Part shown: piece after piece, positions 36,272-48,650 of the stretch
How positions within the stretch are numbered: position 1 is the stretch's first letter
How the letters are laid out: each line of letters begins with the position of its first letter
Notes under the pieces: generated by a model
Database searches by the model: none
What the model was told of the DNA's origin: nothing
The model's input: only the letters and a program-made list of their open reading frames with translations
Source: Neopestalotiopsis rosae
Lineage: Eukaryota > Ascomycota > Sordariomycetes > Amphisphaeriales > Sporocadaceae
Direction of reading: 5' to 3'
Assembly: GCA_023078685.1 (NCBI GenBank)
Contig: JALGAS010000006.1
Span: 2,108,001 to 2,172,000, forward strand
Length of the DNA stretch: 64,000 bases
Program-made: the position numbers and the translations under genes

Positions 36272-39200
36272 CGCTTCCCAACTGACAGTGCTGGGCTCGG
36301 CTCTTCCAGAGCTCACCGTAGGTAGGCCACCACATGCCCTCTTGAGACAGACGTGATCAATTAACTGCACGCCAACGCTATTCCGTACCTTTCCATTTCA
36401 AAGTTGGTATTCCCATAGTGGAGCGTGAGGCAACAAGACAGCTTCTCAAAAGTTCTCGCCACCCACCCATCACCCATTGCAAGCGGGACATCATGCAATG
36501 CACAACTTGAAGACGAATTTCTCCATATGACCCTCCAAAATAGAGAATAATTGGCACCTGTGGAACCTGGGGGCAAGAGGCTGGACGCCGGATGAACATT
36601 CAAGAGAGCATCCAGGCCTTCTGCCGTCCGCATCAGGCATAGTGATCTGGCCATTCTAGTAAGGGCAAGACGGTCGTTGTGCATATCTCAAAGCCACAGC
36701 GCAGGAGAAAACCGCGCAGAGCAGTCTGTTACGAGCCGCTACTGCCACTATTTGATTGGTGGTACCATCAAACCGCCGGAGCTATCCATCCAGTTGGTGC
36801 GCATTGTCGGATACGTATGCCCTAGGTTTCAGAACTCTTGTCTCTCTAGTTGATCACAGGGCCATTGGCAATCCGAATACTGCGGAGGACTGGACCCTGA
36901 TGATCCCCTGCATTTGCCAAAAGTCGACGGTCTCACTCGGTCCGACACCGTTGGTTGGGCCATGGCAGGTAATCTCCCGAGAGGCAGGAGGCAGGAGGCT
37001 CATGTGAATCTCAAGGACCGGCGCGCAGGTTAGCGATTCGGACTTATTGTTGCCCTATGCTACAGTATTGAGAGATCTTCAGGAGCAAATGCGACGACTC
37101 AGACCAGCGTTCCTCTAGCTGACACATGCACAGAGCAGGACACAGAGCAACCTCCGGGCTATTCCGATGGTCACCAACGACCAGCGCATGTCTGTTAGCC
37201 GGAGTCGCGAAGCGAAGCGGGTCACGGTAATGTAGCATTTCTCGTTGGCGTTACCCAAGCCTTTTCTCCCAACTCCCCGCACGAACTTGAAGAAGAGTTC
37301 CTCCTTAGGCCCCCCAAACCCTTGCACAAAGAGCACTTGAGGACCCTCCATGCATGAAATGTTGCTGCGAATATGGGGCATGTGAGGCAAAAAAATTCAT
37401 TCAGAGTGGGTCTACGAGCGTATATAGTGCTACATTGGTACACAGTTGAATACTTGGTTGATCAGCCTGATCAACATGTGAACTTTTGACAACTCTATCT
37501 AGTCTGATGATTTCCATGTTGGAAATTGGCAAATTGCACCAGGATCAACAGACGGATTTGGGCTCAATTCGCATAAAGCAGCCGGAAGCTTGCGGTGGAA
37601 AGTGGACCGGAATTCCCGGGAGCAGCAGTTCGTCCCAGCGAGAGTCATTCTTTGGTCGTTGATCACGTTGCTCGGTAGCACGCCTCGGTTCGGCACAATT
37701 TCCCCTCGTTCTGGTTTAATGGAACGATAGCGTAGTGTATCTTTTTCAGGGTCCAGCCAGCCTCGAGCAGCGTGCCAGCCAGCCCAGAACAATTCCGCTT
37801 TTGCATCGTCTTCGGCTGAAGCCTGGGAAGAGGGCCCTAGCAAGCCTGCTGGTCTGAAGCCTCGATGGTCATCACGACGGGTCACGAATAAACCTTCCCC
37901 CACAGTGGCACCAAAGAGTGCTCCAAGCCTGTCAGACTTGTGTTTCCCACACGACGCCGAATCGTTAGTCACGAGCGTGCCCCAAATCTCACCGTCCAAC
38001 GTTCGTCATACGTACTGCTCCGTTGGACACACATGGAGGTTAACAGTCAGCAGCAATGAGGAAAAAACCCACAATGTATTCATCAATGTAGACAAGTATC
38101 GCAACATTTTGTGTGCACCCAGACTTAGCAAGCCAAGTCCTCATACAGCACGAACCTTCGTGTCCATGCCAGCGGGGAAAACCTGAGTAAGCTGATAGTC
38201 AAATGCCAAATCGACGTCAAGAGGCCAAAAGATACTTTTTCAGCTACCATCAGAAAACGATGAGCTGACCAATATAACATACACCGCCCGACTATACGCT
38301 GCCGCCGTGTATAACAAGGCCAATACTACGTATGACAGCCGACCGGGTCTGCCGTGACGTGGTGTAATCTGGGGTACACCCTTCGTCACGTAATCTTTGC
38401 GGTAGAACTTGATCTGTAGTCCTACTTGGGGGTGGTCAATTTTCAATTTTCAATTGCTAAATTGTATTTGCATTCTGTAATTTTTATTGAATATTATTAT
38501 TTCGGCAATATTTCTCCCATTCTCCGTCGGTTCCCAATGCCCTTTGTAGTAGTTCACATTGCTGATCCCAAAGCAGTATACGTTTTGGGTGTCTTGTCGG
38601 TTGGTTGCGAATTTCTATTTCCAGAGAGGCCTAGCAACAACAAGGTATGTACGTAAATTGAACCAATCAGGGAATTTACAGAACCCCAAAAAGATGACCA
38701 TCTGGCCCCTCCTTTAAACGCGCACCTATCAGAAAGCCGCAAGCCCTTTTTTGTTCTACAGAAAACAAGCGAAACGAGGAAAAAGATTTGGGGGCTGAGC
38801 CTCTAAACTCTCCCATTCCTTTCACAGCCCACGCCGCACGGCACTTACAATCGCTCTAGGTTTGGCATCCCACTGCGACACTGCCTGGGGTGCAAAAGAC
38901 CCATAGCATGTGGCCCCATTTGGCCAACAAATAACATACCAGAGACCATGTTTTGTGAGGGAGACAACAAAGCGTAAAAACGGTGCTGCATGTCAGAAAA
39001 TAACGGTCACGGGAAGGGAACCCCATTGTGTGCCAGGCTGCCTTGTGTTGTAGATAACAACTCTGTTTTCATCAGCCCTGCTCATCATGCCAGTCCGAAA
39101 ATACCACCACATGGGCTATAAGGTTGATACCTTGTAAGGTTGGTTGCGGCGGATTACGGCAACTAGGAGGTGCCCTTTTCAGAACGTTGCCTTATTAATG

Positions 39201-42200
39201 TCATGATTGCTGTGCCTCCTGTTCCTCCTTGGGCATCGTGGGGGTCACATTGCCTCGACCATCGTGGACGTTTGTGGAGGATTAGCCTACCGGCTTTCGA
39301 AACATGTGTCAAATCACATTGCGATATTTCATGATATGTTTGGTTCATCAAGGAAAGGGACTTTCTTAGAACAGCTCCTGGTGCCCGGGGCCTACGGGGA
39401 CCGGATATAGTCAAAAACGGTGCAATGCTTCTTGTGCTGCTACTCCCTTCCGCACCTCGTGGCCTGCGCCCGGCAGGAAGGAGGTAAGGAATGTTCGCTC
39501 CAAAGGAGATTCCTCACAGGAGACAAAGTCCCCTCTCGAGGATGCCACATAAGACAAAGCGGACACACAAAGGATCAAGGCTAAAACTAGAACATGCCAA
39601 CAACTTCGACACGCTATACAGTCTAATTGCGTCTACACCCATTCCTTTGCGAAAAGCCTCAGGAACAACTGGCAGATGGGTTCCTGGGCGTGCTTGGTGC
39701 GCGTTCCACCCACCAACCCAGCACACGGGCAGCGCAGACAGACACGTTCCTGAAGTCAATGGGGGCAAGTGCCCGTGATGGCTGCGGTCGTGGCCCAGAC
39801 GGTCCGTCGGTCTAGCCTGCGCAGCGACGACGATAATCTTTCAAGTGACTCGGCGGCTTCCTTATTCTTGCTTTTCGCTGGCTCCTTTAGACATCGAACA
39901 TCTCTACAAATCACTCTGGACTGTACGCGTCACTCTTCTCGGGCATGTAAATGAATATGATATATCATTGCCTTGGGGGGCCACCCGGATTGGAATGGAT
40001 TGCTTACTCAACTTACTCAAGTGGGATGATGCTGAAGAATAAATTCCTAGGTGCCTTATTAGGTACAAGTATGCAAAGAATTGACCTTGTGATAGTCTTC
40101 ATTTGCGGGGGTAAGCCGAACGCGGGCACCGGTGCGGGGAGATAGGCCATAACGAGAAGAAGCGACACCAGTGTGCCCAAGAGCATGTCCGTAAAGGTAC
40201 CTGAAAAGAGCGTCTGTTGTCTGCGTGGGGTCCCTTGGTTCGTATGTACTGTTTCCAAGAAGGAAACCTCTTCCCTATTCTTTTCTCAAAATAGGTCCCA
40301 GCTCCTGCAACAGGACGGTGCGTACGTCTCAGGATCGCCCTTGTGACCTCTGTAATCCTACCTCAATCTGCATTCCTGCCGCCCGCTCGGGAATTCGGAG
40401 GGTCGTTCTGCATAGGGCCTCGTTGGCTGGCTGGCACGGGCCTGGCCGCCTAATTTGCGAGCAACGAGAGCAATGAAGGCACGAATATGGACAATGCCTT
40501 GCCCGTTAGTTGGGTGTGTAGGGCCTCCTTCTCTACTGATTGTTGGCCATGATCGCCATCACTGAAAAGGGTCGCGTGAGGTCAGGTTACTGCGCGCAAC
40601 AGCACACCGAAAGCCAGTTGTCATGGAATGATTTGGTGGGGTGATTTATCGCCTATCCAGCGTGTGTGGTTGGGGGCAGGCAGTCAGTCAGTCAGTGAGC
40701 GCATTGCCGACAGCCAGGACATACATGACCAAGCCTGACTAACAACACTGAGCCCTAGCGTATCGCCGTTGTTGCTGATGTTTGGGCTGCTGATGAGTCC
40801 CGTGTGATACTTTGCGCATATTGTCTTCTTACGTGTACGAAATCGATGAGTACCTTTTACTGAGCAAAAGCAAGGCGGACTCATCGTTGGCTCCTCTGGC
40901 GCGCGGGGGAGGCGTGCCCTGGAGACGAGTCCCTATTTTCATTTCATGATCTGACGCATTTGATGCGATAAAGAGACTGCAGATCTGCAATAAAACAACA
41001 AAAAAGTGTTGGGCCAGATGACACTCCATCTATTGCTCTATTGCATCACTGGAATCACAGATCGATCCTATATCGAGATTCCCGGGGCAGAGACAATGGC
41101 CTAGATCATGATAAGGGAACCGTAGCCTTAGGCCAACCTCCCGTCACGCGCAACGCCAGAACGTGCCAAGCATTCTGGGGTAAAATAGGCGTACTATGTA
41201 ACAAATCCATTTCCCCAATTATGCCCCCAAACCACAATGAGAATGCGCGCAATCTGGTCTGGTTCGCATCGAGATCCAGGACAATATTTCGGTGTCTCTC
41301 TCTGCGGAATTCAACGGTCCGCCGTTTTGACGGGAGATGATACAAAAGAAGCCCTGTCAGGGCCCAGGCACATCCGCATCGGGATTTTTTTACGATCTGG
41401 AAGAATTTAGCTACAAAGTTTATTGCTTGGTAGTATTCCACCTGGATCTCGCTCGCTGGCTTGTCTGACAAGGCGACACCAGACCACCACCCAACCCCGG
41501 CTCCGGATTGGAATGATGTCATGTCAACATCTTTTCAGAAAGCAGGAAAAAAAAAAAACACACACACAAGCCAGCACACAACGCGAAACAAGTAAAGCAC
41601 TTGTCGCTCATCCTCTGGGATTTGCGCTTCCCAAGTGGTCATGACCGGCGGTAATGACCACAAAGCTCTGTCATAATATACCTCTAGTGTTCTTGAGCAT
41701 TGGCCACTGGTTTGACGATCTGGTTGAGGTCTGTCCGTTATGTGCACCTATTTGGGTCATGGTACTCTCCAGTCAAATTAGTAAACAATAGCATGACTCG
41801 ATCGTTCTCTTCCCAAATGAACAAGGGTATATTGATATTTCTTTAATTCATATTTGTTCTGTAATTTTACGTCTCTACCTAATTAAATGTCATAATATTA
41901 AATGTACTTTGATATTCGTGTCGATCTCGGTTGTGTAGTAGAAACTGGGGCTATGTTGACAAAATTTGCTGTCTATTACCCCTTGAACGAGACTGAATAC
42001 TAGAGAAAACTGACAGGTCACAAATGCCGGATCTCCAGTAACTTGATGAAATCTTGTACCTGTTTCAAACCCGTGTGATATCATGTGTAAAGTGACATGT
42101 GTAGCGCTACGCTCCCACGATGCTTCGGATACATGACAGTCAATATCCATAAGCACTTTGTGAGGGTTATTGACGATAATTGTCAATTATACTCGGTCTG

Positions 42201-45200
42201 AAATGTTACAGCCCGCTCGGTCCGTAGTTATGATAGGTTGGGAATGAGAGACACGAAAATGCAGATTCCGAAAGAAGGCGATATCTGATCTGGTCTGCAG
42301 GATCGAACTCAGGCGATGCACACGGACACGGCTCAAACCTGCAGTACGTGCCGTCTATTGGAAGGTCGTCCTCGTGGTTTCACGATATCGCTGGAGCTGA
42401 AGTAGGCTCTGCTCCGTTCTTTGCTTGGCAGAACACGATCTGGGCATTGCTGATGTGCAGCGTGTGCCGCGTATTGAGGCACAGCCGGGAAGAATTAGAC
42501 GAACAGAACATGGCGCACGAGCGAGGAATGCAAAAATGATTGGTCCCAAGCACAGATTCAAAGGCGATACAAGAGATTCAGATTTCTGATTCAATCCTGC
42601 AAGTTCCCGTGAGTATAGATTGTAGTCATGCTTCGTCATGGAGAGCACGCTCCTTCTATATTCTTTGCAGCCTGTCAATACTATGATATATCCGTCGCCT
42701 ATTCATTCCTCGCACTGATATCATCTTTCGTTGTATCATGTGATCTGAACTCTTGTATGCTTCTCTGTCTTCATCAGGCAGAAGTGAGATTCTATTGGAA
42801 GTCTAAACAGTGTATCTTTTGTCATTTGACAATCGCATACGAGAACAACTGCAGAATGAGTCCTATGCACTCCCGATGAAACCCACTTTCATGTGTAGAT
42901 CGTGAATACTAAACGGACTGCACGGCTTGAGACCTCTTCGTCGCATCCGATGGAGATTATACAGACAATAGTCGTTGGTATAAGCACGTGGGGTAATCCG
43001 TATCGACCTTCTTCCGTGCCTCGCAAGAATATAAGCACGCCTGAGACATGAGAGGTAGGGTATCTTTGTAGTCTTAGCACCAAGAATGCATCTCACGGAG
43101 GCTTCTCCCTCACAGACCTCTTTGGTGCTGACGGTCTTCGCCCATTCTAAAAAAGACGCTCACTTGACCGGCGCCAGGGTAACACACGCTTTGATTCAGC
43201 TTGGTGTTACCCAGTAATGGGGGAAGGAGGGGGATCCAATGCCACCGACGCTGAAGCGAACGCCGCGGTTACACGAAACCCGCACTCGTAAAATCTATCA
43301 ATCATTGATGAGCTTCTTGCTGGCCATATCGACAGTGGGCGACTTGTCGCATGGCCCCGGAGAGGGTCGTGGCCAATGGTCTCACGATGATGACTTGATA
43401 TCTTGCAATATTTGTTGGGGTGATAGCAATAATCATCGGGACCGGCATGTGGTCGCGAGATTATGATGCGGCTGACATTGAAATAAGTGCCGTCTTTTGA
43501 ATATGCAAGGTGCTTTAATGCCTGTCAATTGGACAATTACAAAAATGGAAATATTCTAGATATCACAAATAAATAATACGATTTATTTCTTGGGATTTTA
43601 TCAGGAAATTACTGACCATTGAAACCATGTGATATGCGTCTATTTGTCCCCAGATAATAAGCAAGCAGGCTTCCAAAATGGCGGGTGCTGCACGTAAGAG
43701 CTGACCACAGCATCATACGGGAGCCGTCCTGGGTTCATTTGGTGCAACATGATGGTGATCATGATGATAATGCTCTGCGATCAGCAAAGCGACATTGTAG
43801 GAGTCGCCTGCTGGAAAGTCAATCGTGGCTGTGGACTCCCACGGCAGAGAATCCGCTTAACCACACGTGGTGGCTGTCAGACTCAATGAGCCAGACCGTT
43901 CGTCGTCAAGTCAGCAAAAGTCTTACCCCCACGGTGACTTGGGGGGAGGGACCTTTTCCCCATCATGTAAGTAAGCTTGGCCTTTTTTGAATTAAAGAAT
44001 CCTAAAAATTGCCAATCCTCCCGGTTACATCCCCGACGATCAGCAACGCGACGCTGTGCTTATGGTCTGATTCTCATTTTGTCTATCATATGAGGGGCGT
44101 CCATAACGGGCCGTTCCACAAGCTGCCCCTTTTGGCTATGCCTGTGAAAAGGCCAACCCCCAACTTGTCGCCTTTGCCGCAGCAAAGATTGTCAGCAGAT
44201 GATGTCCTGGCCGTCATGTCAGCAAACGCGGGGGTCGCTCGCACTTCCTCTACGCGCTGAGCTCTAGGGGATAGTCATTGCGAAGCATGTGTCCAAGGTC
44301 TTTTTATTCGAGAGACAACGCATGCTTTACGAGATGAGTTTGTGCGTCCCGGTGTGAGACTCGGAACACCACCGTACCTGCGGTGAGATGGATCGGACTG
44401 CAACCTCGAAACACTCATCTGTGGATTGAGAATACTATAGTCGTAGCGGTGGCAAGACTAGATGACAATTGATTCAGCGCTCAAGCGCGTGCTCGAAAAT
44501 TGGCCAATGGAGGTTGGTGGCAGGAGTACCCGAAAAGCTGCAATTGCTTACGTACGTGTGCTCCAGATTCTCAATTCCCTTGGGTTGGCTCTCGAATAGG
44601 AATTCGACGTCTGAGGGTCTTCTACTTTGGTCGCAAAGCACAGGGAAGATTGCATTGGCAGTACCATTGGGCCAGGGCCCGTCGATGCCAATACAATATA
44701 CGAAGAATGCACTCGTCTATACATGCAACTTTGCCTCCACAGGATCGTTCTTCAGCAAGGTCCCGGAATTTGTGACCGTTCTCCGGAACCCCGGTCAATG
44801 AGCAATCCGGACGCCTTCTAGAGCTCGGGTACAGTAAGCCACCCTTGTGCCGTGCGTACCCCAGGAATTACAGGGTGGCACGGATGGGGCAAGGCCATGT
44901 CGGAGCACGACTCCCAGTTGAACGGTACCAGGTGAGCACTGCAGGGCCTCCTTGTAGACTGGGGGGAGGGACAAAGGAAAAAAAGTTCCAAAGAGGCAAC
45001 AAGACTACAAGTATCCTGATCATGATGGGATTCGGTTCCAATTTCACTTTGCATGGCCACCGACCGCCCTTTTGGCAAATTTTGGTCATCTGTATATGTG
45101 CGCTGTGACTGTGCATCAACTAATACCGCACCTACATTGACAGGAGTACACTACTTTTTCGACAGGATCCCGAGTGTGTGGTTCCAAGGGTCCTCTGCCC

Positions 45201-47124
45201 ACCTCCAACAAGAGAGGGCTTGGTACCTTTGCGCGTCGTCGTGTGGAAATAGATACCTGGGTACGTCGAGTCGGCCGTAAGTCGTGGTTCCGGCTAAAGC
45301 GACCGGAATTTTATTATTCGTGCGGCTGCGCGGATTCGCTGTCCATGGCCCCCGATTGGGCCCTCTGTTTTAGCCGGCAGTCTGAGAAAAGGGAAGGGCC
45401 TCCAGGATCATCTCCAGACTTTTTGTTTTTGAGGAGCCCTAGTAACCGTTTGCAACAGACAATGATGTATGTTCAATGTCCTGCAGCGCCGTTAGGGACG
45501 AAAGCATGTTGAAAGCTTCATTTCGTTTTAGCGTTCTGGGTGCCAGTTCCTCGGGGCCATTTGACTGTCTCGGCCCTGCATATAGGATCATGTCTGGGCC
45601 TTTGCATACTGCTACATACCTGTCTGCTGCACATACATGATCCTCCTGCTCCCCGGGGGGCAACATCAGCCGTTCTGCGAACATGATGGCGAGATTGCAG
45701 TTGGATCGCCCCAAAGTGCATTACTACACGGTACCTACTCATGTGAGCGTGGAGGTTTACGCGACTTTGCATTGCGACAGCTGCCGAGGAGGATCGATCG
45801 TGTCAAGACATATTCTGTACACCAATCTCAAAAGACCTTGCATCTTACCACCACACACCTGCAGACACCTCATCTTGTCCAACTTCGTGTCGATTTTCAT
45901 GACTGTCCACCGGGACAAGCTAAAGATGGCTGGGAGCACGGTAGGCAATTCCATAAGCCGCTGCTGGCTGGAAACTAATGTGCTCTGATTGAAAGGGGGG
46001 TGGCCCAGCAGTGCCATTGTCAGTCACTTTTCCTTACCTAAAGAACCGTTACATTTTGCGGCGCAACCGGGGGTGGTGGGCTTCGGTGGTGTGCGCACTG
46101 CTGATCGTTCTACCCCAAAAGTTGTCCAAATCCCACTGGGCCGCTCCATCGTCACGCGCTCACCCTTTTTTATTTTTTACCCTTTCGAAACGCAGGAGGG
46201 GCTGACAGCTCAGCCTTGACAGCTGAGCCCGACACCACCAAGTCCCTTCACCGGTCGCAGGGGTGCTGCTTGGTCTGCCACCCTTCACCGGGTCTTTCCA
46301 GAGCACTCCCCCGGGCCGGTAATATGACTGATTGCTGGTCAGATAGGACCACTGGGCCAAGCACGTGGGGTGTCGCATCGTTTGACAGTTGACGAACAGA
46401 CAGTCCGGGGTGTATTCCCACCAATCATGTTGAGCCTTCCCAAGCTGGGTATATCTTCAACGTTGACTGTTTGATGACGCGTTATGTTGAATCCTTTTGA
46501 AAGACTTAGGTAATCATATGCTGGGAATAGGATATTGGACATAGGATATACGCACTTTGATGCATCAGGGTTGTTCAGATTCTGCCACAGTATTACAGAT
46601 TGCGCTCTGAAATCCGCATACGCAGATCAAAAGAGTCAAATAACAAGAAGTCAACATTAGTGACAGACCCTGGGAAAAGTCCGTAGGCTCTTAGAGTGAA
46701 ACAATTTCTATAGCTTTGGTCGTAGAGGGTAATGTTCAATACAGATTGGAGGGAACGAGATGACACTGAGGAGCAAGCCATCAATAATCACACGGCGCAA
46801 TTGGGAAGCCGGGGCATTCTTCAATTAAAATCTATTTCCGTGCAACATCATACGATGCTGGCAGCGAGTCATGATGTGAAAGTTTAATGCCAAAAATGTG
46901 TCGATGAGTAGCGATGATGGAAGTTTGAGTACGCGATAGGCTCACTCCATTAGATAGAAACATTTCTCACAGCCAGCCGTACGTGGATGCTTTAGATTGC
47001 CGCTTGACCATCGAATCGTTTCCCTCTCGTTTCAATGATTTGAATTTACGCTATTGAGAACTTCGAGCTTGGTTGCTCAACGACTGATCGGAGAAGCTGT
47101 CAGTTTGTTGAGGGTCAAACATTA

Positions 47125-48170
47125 TCAAATTTCTAGCAATCCACTGCTTTCGCACACAAGGTCTCCGTCTTTCGGTCTGCGCCATTGTTCTACTGGTGCG
47201 CGCAGACCGAAAGTTGAGGATGGACCAGATTTCCCCAGCTTCACGAACAAGGGCCAGCAGACTGGGAGACAGGCACATATGATACCAGTAAAAAGATGGG
47301 CCGCCGTCCATATTGTGGAATGACCGGCGACCTTGCCACCACCCGGAACATAGCAAAGCACAATCTTGATTATTCCGGAGACGACAACACTTCTGGGCTT
47401 TGTCAGTATTGACTGGACTCCACAAAGGTAAAGATTTGTTACTTACAAGGCGCCGAACAAGAACACGCCGACCAGAGCAATTTTCTTGCGTTTGCTCAGC
47501 TTCAGTCCATACACAATCTTGAGGGGTAGGACCAGGATGATGACATCGAGAATAGCTTCCAATATGCCTGCGACAAGCCAGAACACATTGAAGTTGAAGC
47601 AGGAGGCTGGATCTCGGGGCATCCAGAATTCGTGTAGAGGAACACAACTACACAGATTGGCGATAGTGGTTCCTAGCCAGAAGCCCATCACCACTGTGGC
47701 GAGGATCCAGAAGCGGCGATGAAACAGGCCATTGACCGCAAAGATTCGCTTGTACATGAAAAGAATCGAAAGCTTCGTGGTAGAGGTGGATGTGTAATAG
47801 AGTGTGGTTCCAACAAGTGTCAATTTTGAGAACAGAACATCCTCGGGCGACGGACGGTCGGCAAAGTCTGCCGAGGATATAAGGGCATGCCCCGTCGCAT
47901 TGATGCTAACGGCTGGTATATATGTATCAGTATTTACACATGATATTCTGGAGGGGGATACAAACAGAATATCATCACTATACCCACTACGGTCGAAGCT
48001 GCCAAAGCAAACGCTATGAAGAAGTCATCCCATTTCAGCCCGGATTGGAACGAGTAGCGAGTATAAAAACGTAATGCGACGAGTATAAGGGCAAGGCCCA
48101 CCATTATGCTTATACTGAAGATCACAGTGGTCTTGTCACCTGATGGCACAGGATACCTGGTGGACTCCAT
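47125..48170 (-). CDS. PTH11/rhodopsin-type seven-TM integral membrane protein
   Basis: Three exons, 48170-47962, 47905-47447 and 47392-47125, giving 311 aa. Introns are 56 nt (GTATCC..GTTAG) and 54 nt (GTAAGT..CCCAG). The frame is kept and the joins rebuild a continuous seven-TM protein. TM1 (IFSISIMVGLALILVALRFYTRY) is followed by the family signature LKWDDFFIAFALA. Then come an extracellular loop, TTKLSILFMYKRIF, WLVAGILEAILDVIILVLPL, LFGALSVVVSGIIKIVLCYV and a last TM ending CWPLFVKLG. This matches the fungal rhodopsin-like domain (PF20684) of PTH11-type receptors. There is no N-terminal CFEM domain and the cytoplasmic tail is short (about 40 aa). Ligand and coupling are unknown; surface or chemical sensing is inferred from the family. 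Confidence 0.87.
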
Positions 48171-48650
48171 ATCTCAAAAGCATACACAGTTGCGCAAATA
48201 GGCTCGAAATATCGTCGCAAACTTTGATTATCGAAATTTATACCGATCCATCGCAGCCATAACAATTGATTTATTTTAACCAAAGTGAGTCGTTACACAC
48301 AAATGAGGCTTGTAGAGTAAGACAGAATGCTACAAGACCTAGCCATGTCACCACAAATCCGCAAAAGATCTGAATATGAGAAGTCCAGTGTCAATCAACC
48401 AACCTTGGCAACAAGAAAAGTCCTTGGCAAAGGGTGCCTGACAGTCTTGACAGGACGGCTGGCTGGTCGTGCCAATTGATTCACCACATTGATAAGCCTC
48501 CTTCACCTTCTCAAGCTGCCTCGCTCAGCCTACTCACCTACGTCGTACGAGGTTTGGCCCCAGCCAGAAAAATAGCTGAGCATAGCCACTGAGGTTGGTA
48601 CCTCGCTTTGGGACCGAGATGATTAGAACTTTCCAAGGCAGCTCAACTTG
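48171..48650. other. intergenic, promoter of the receptor gene
   Basis: The space between two same-strand genes. It holds the 5' region of the PTH11-like gene and the 3' end of the membrane glycoprotein gene. No other signal seen. Confidence 0.6.

Larger units (their letters stand above)
34901..47124. other. gene desert, part 2, up to the accessory block
   Basis: About 12.2 kb. Apart from one orphan frame (35693-36271) nothing looks coding. Other frames (37499-37999 minus, 41106-41522 minus, 44469-44801 plus, 45439-45988 both strands) overlap antisense and carry no domain. Local simple sequence includes a CAATTTT tandem near 38438-38456 and a (CAGT)n run at 40680-40696. AT content rises locally near 41820-41910 and 43495-43620. 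No tRNA, rRNA, long terminal repeats or transposase-like frames were seen. Confidence 0.5.

Noticed and set aside
37499..37999. 166-codon minus-strand frame
   Set aside because: No domain, no neighbouring exons, residue composition like translated non-coding DNA.
42290..42320. Possible minus-strand tRNA B box (GTTCGATCC-like)
   Set aside because: No T-stem pairing, no A box and no acceptor stem around it.
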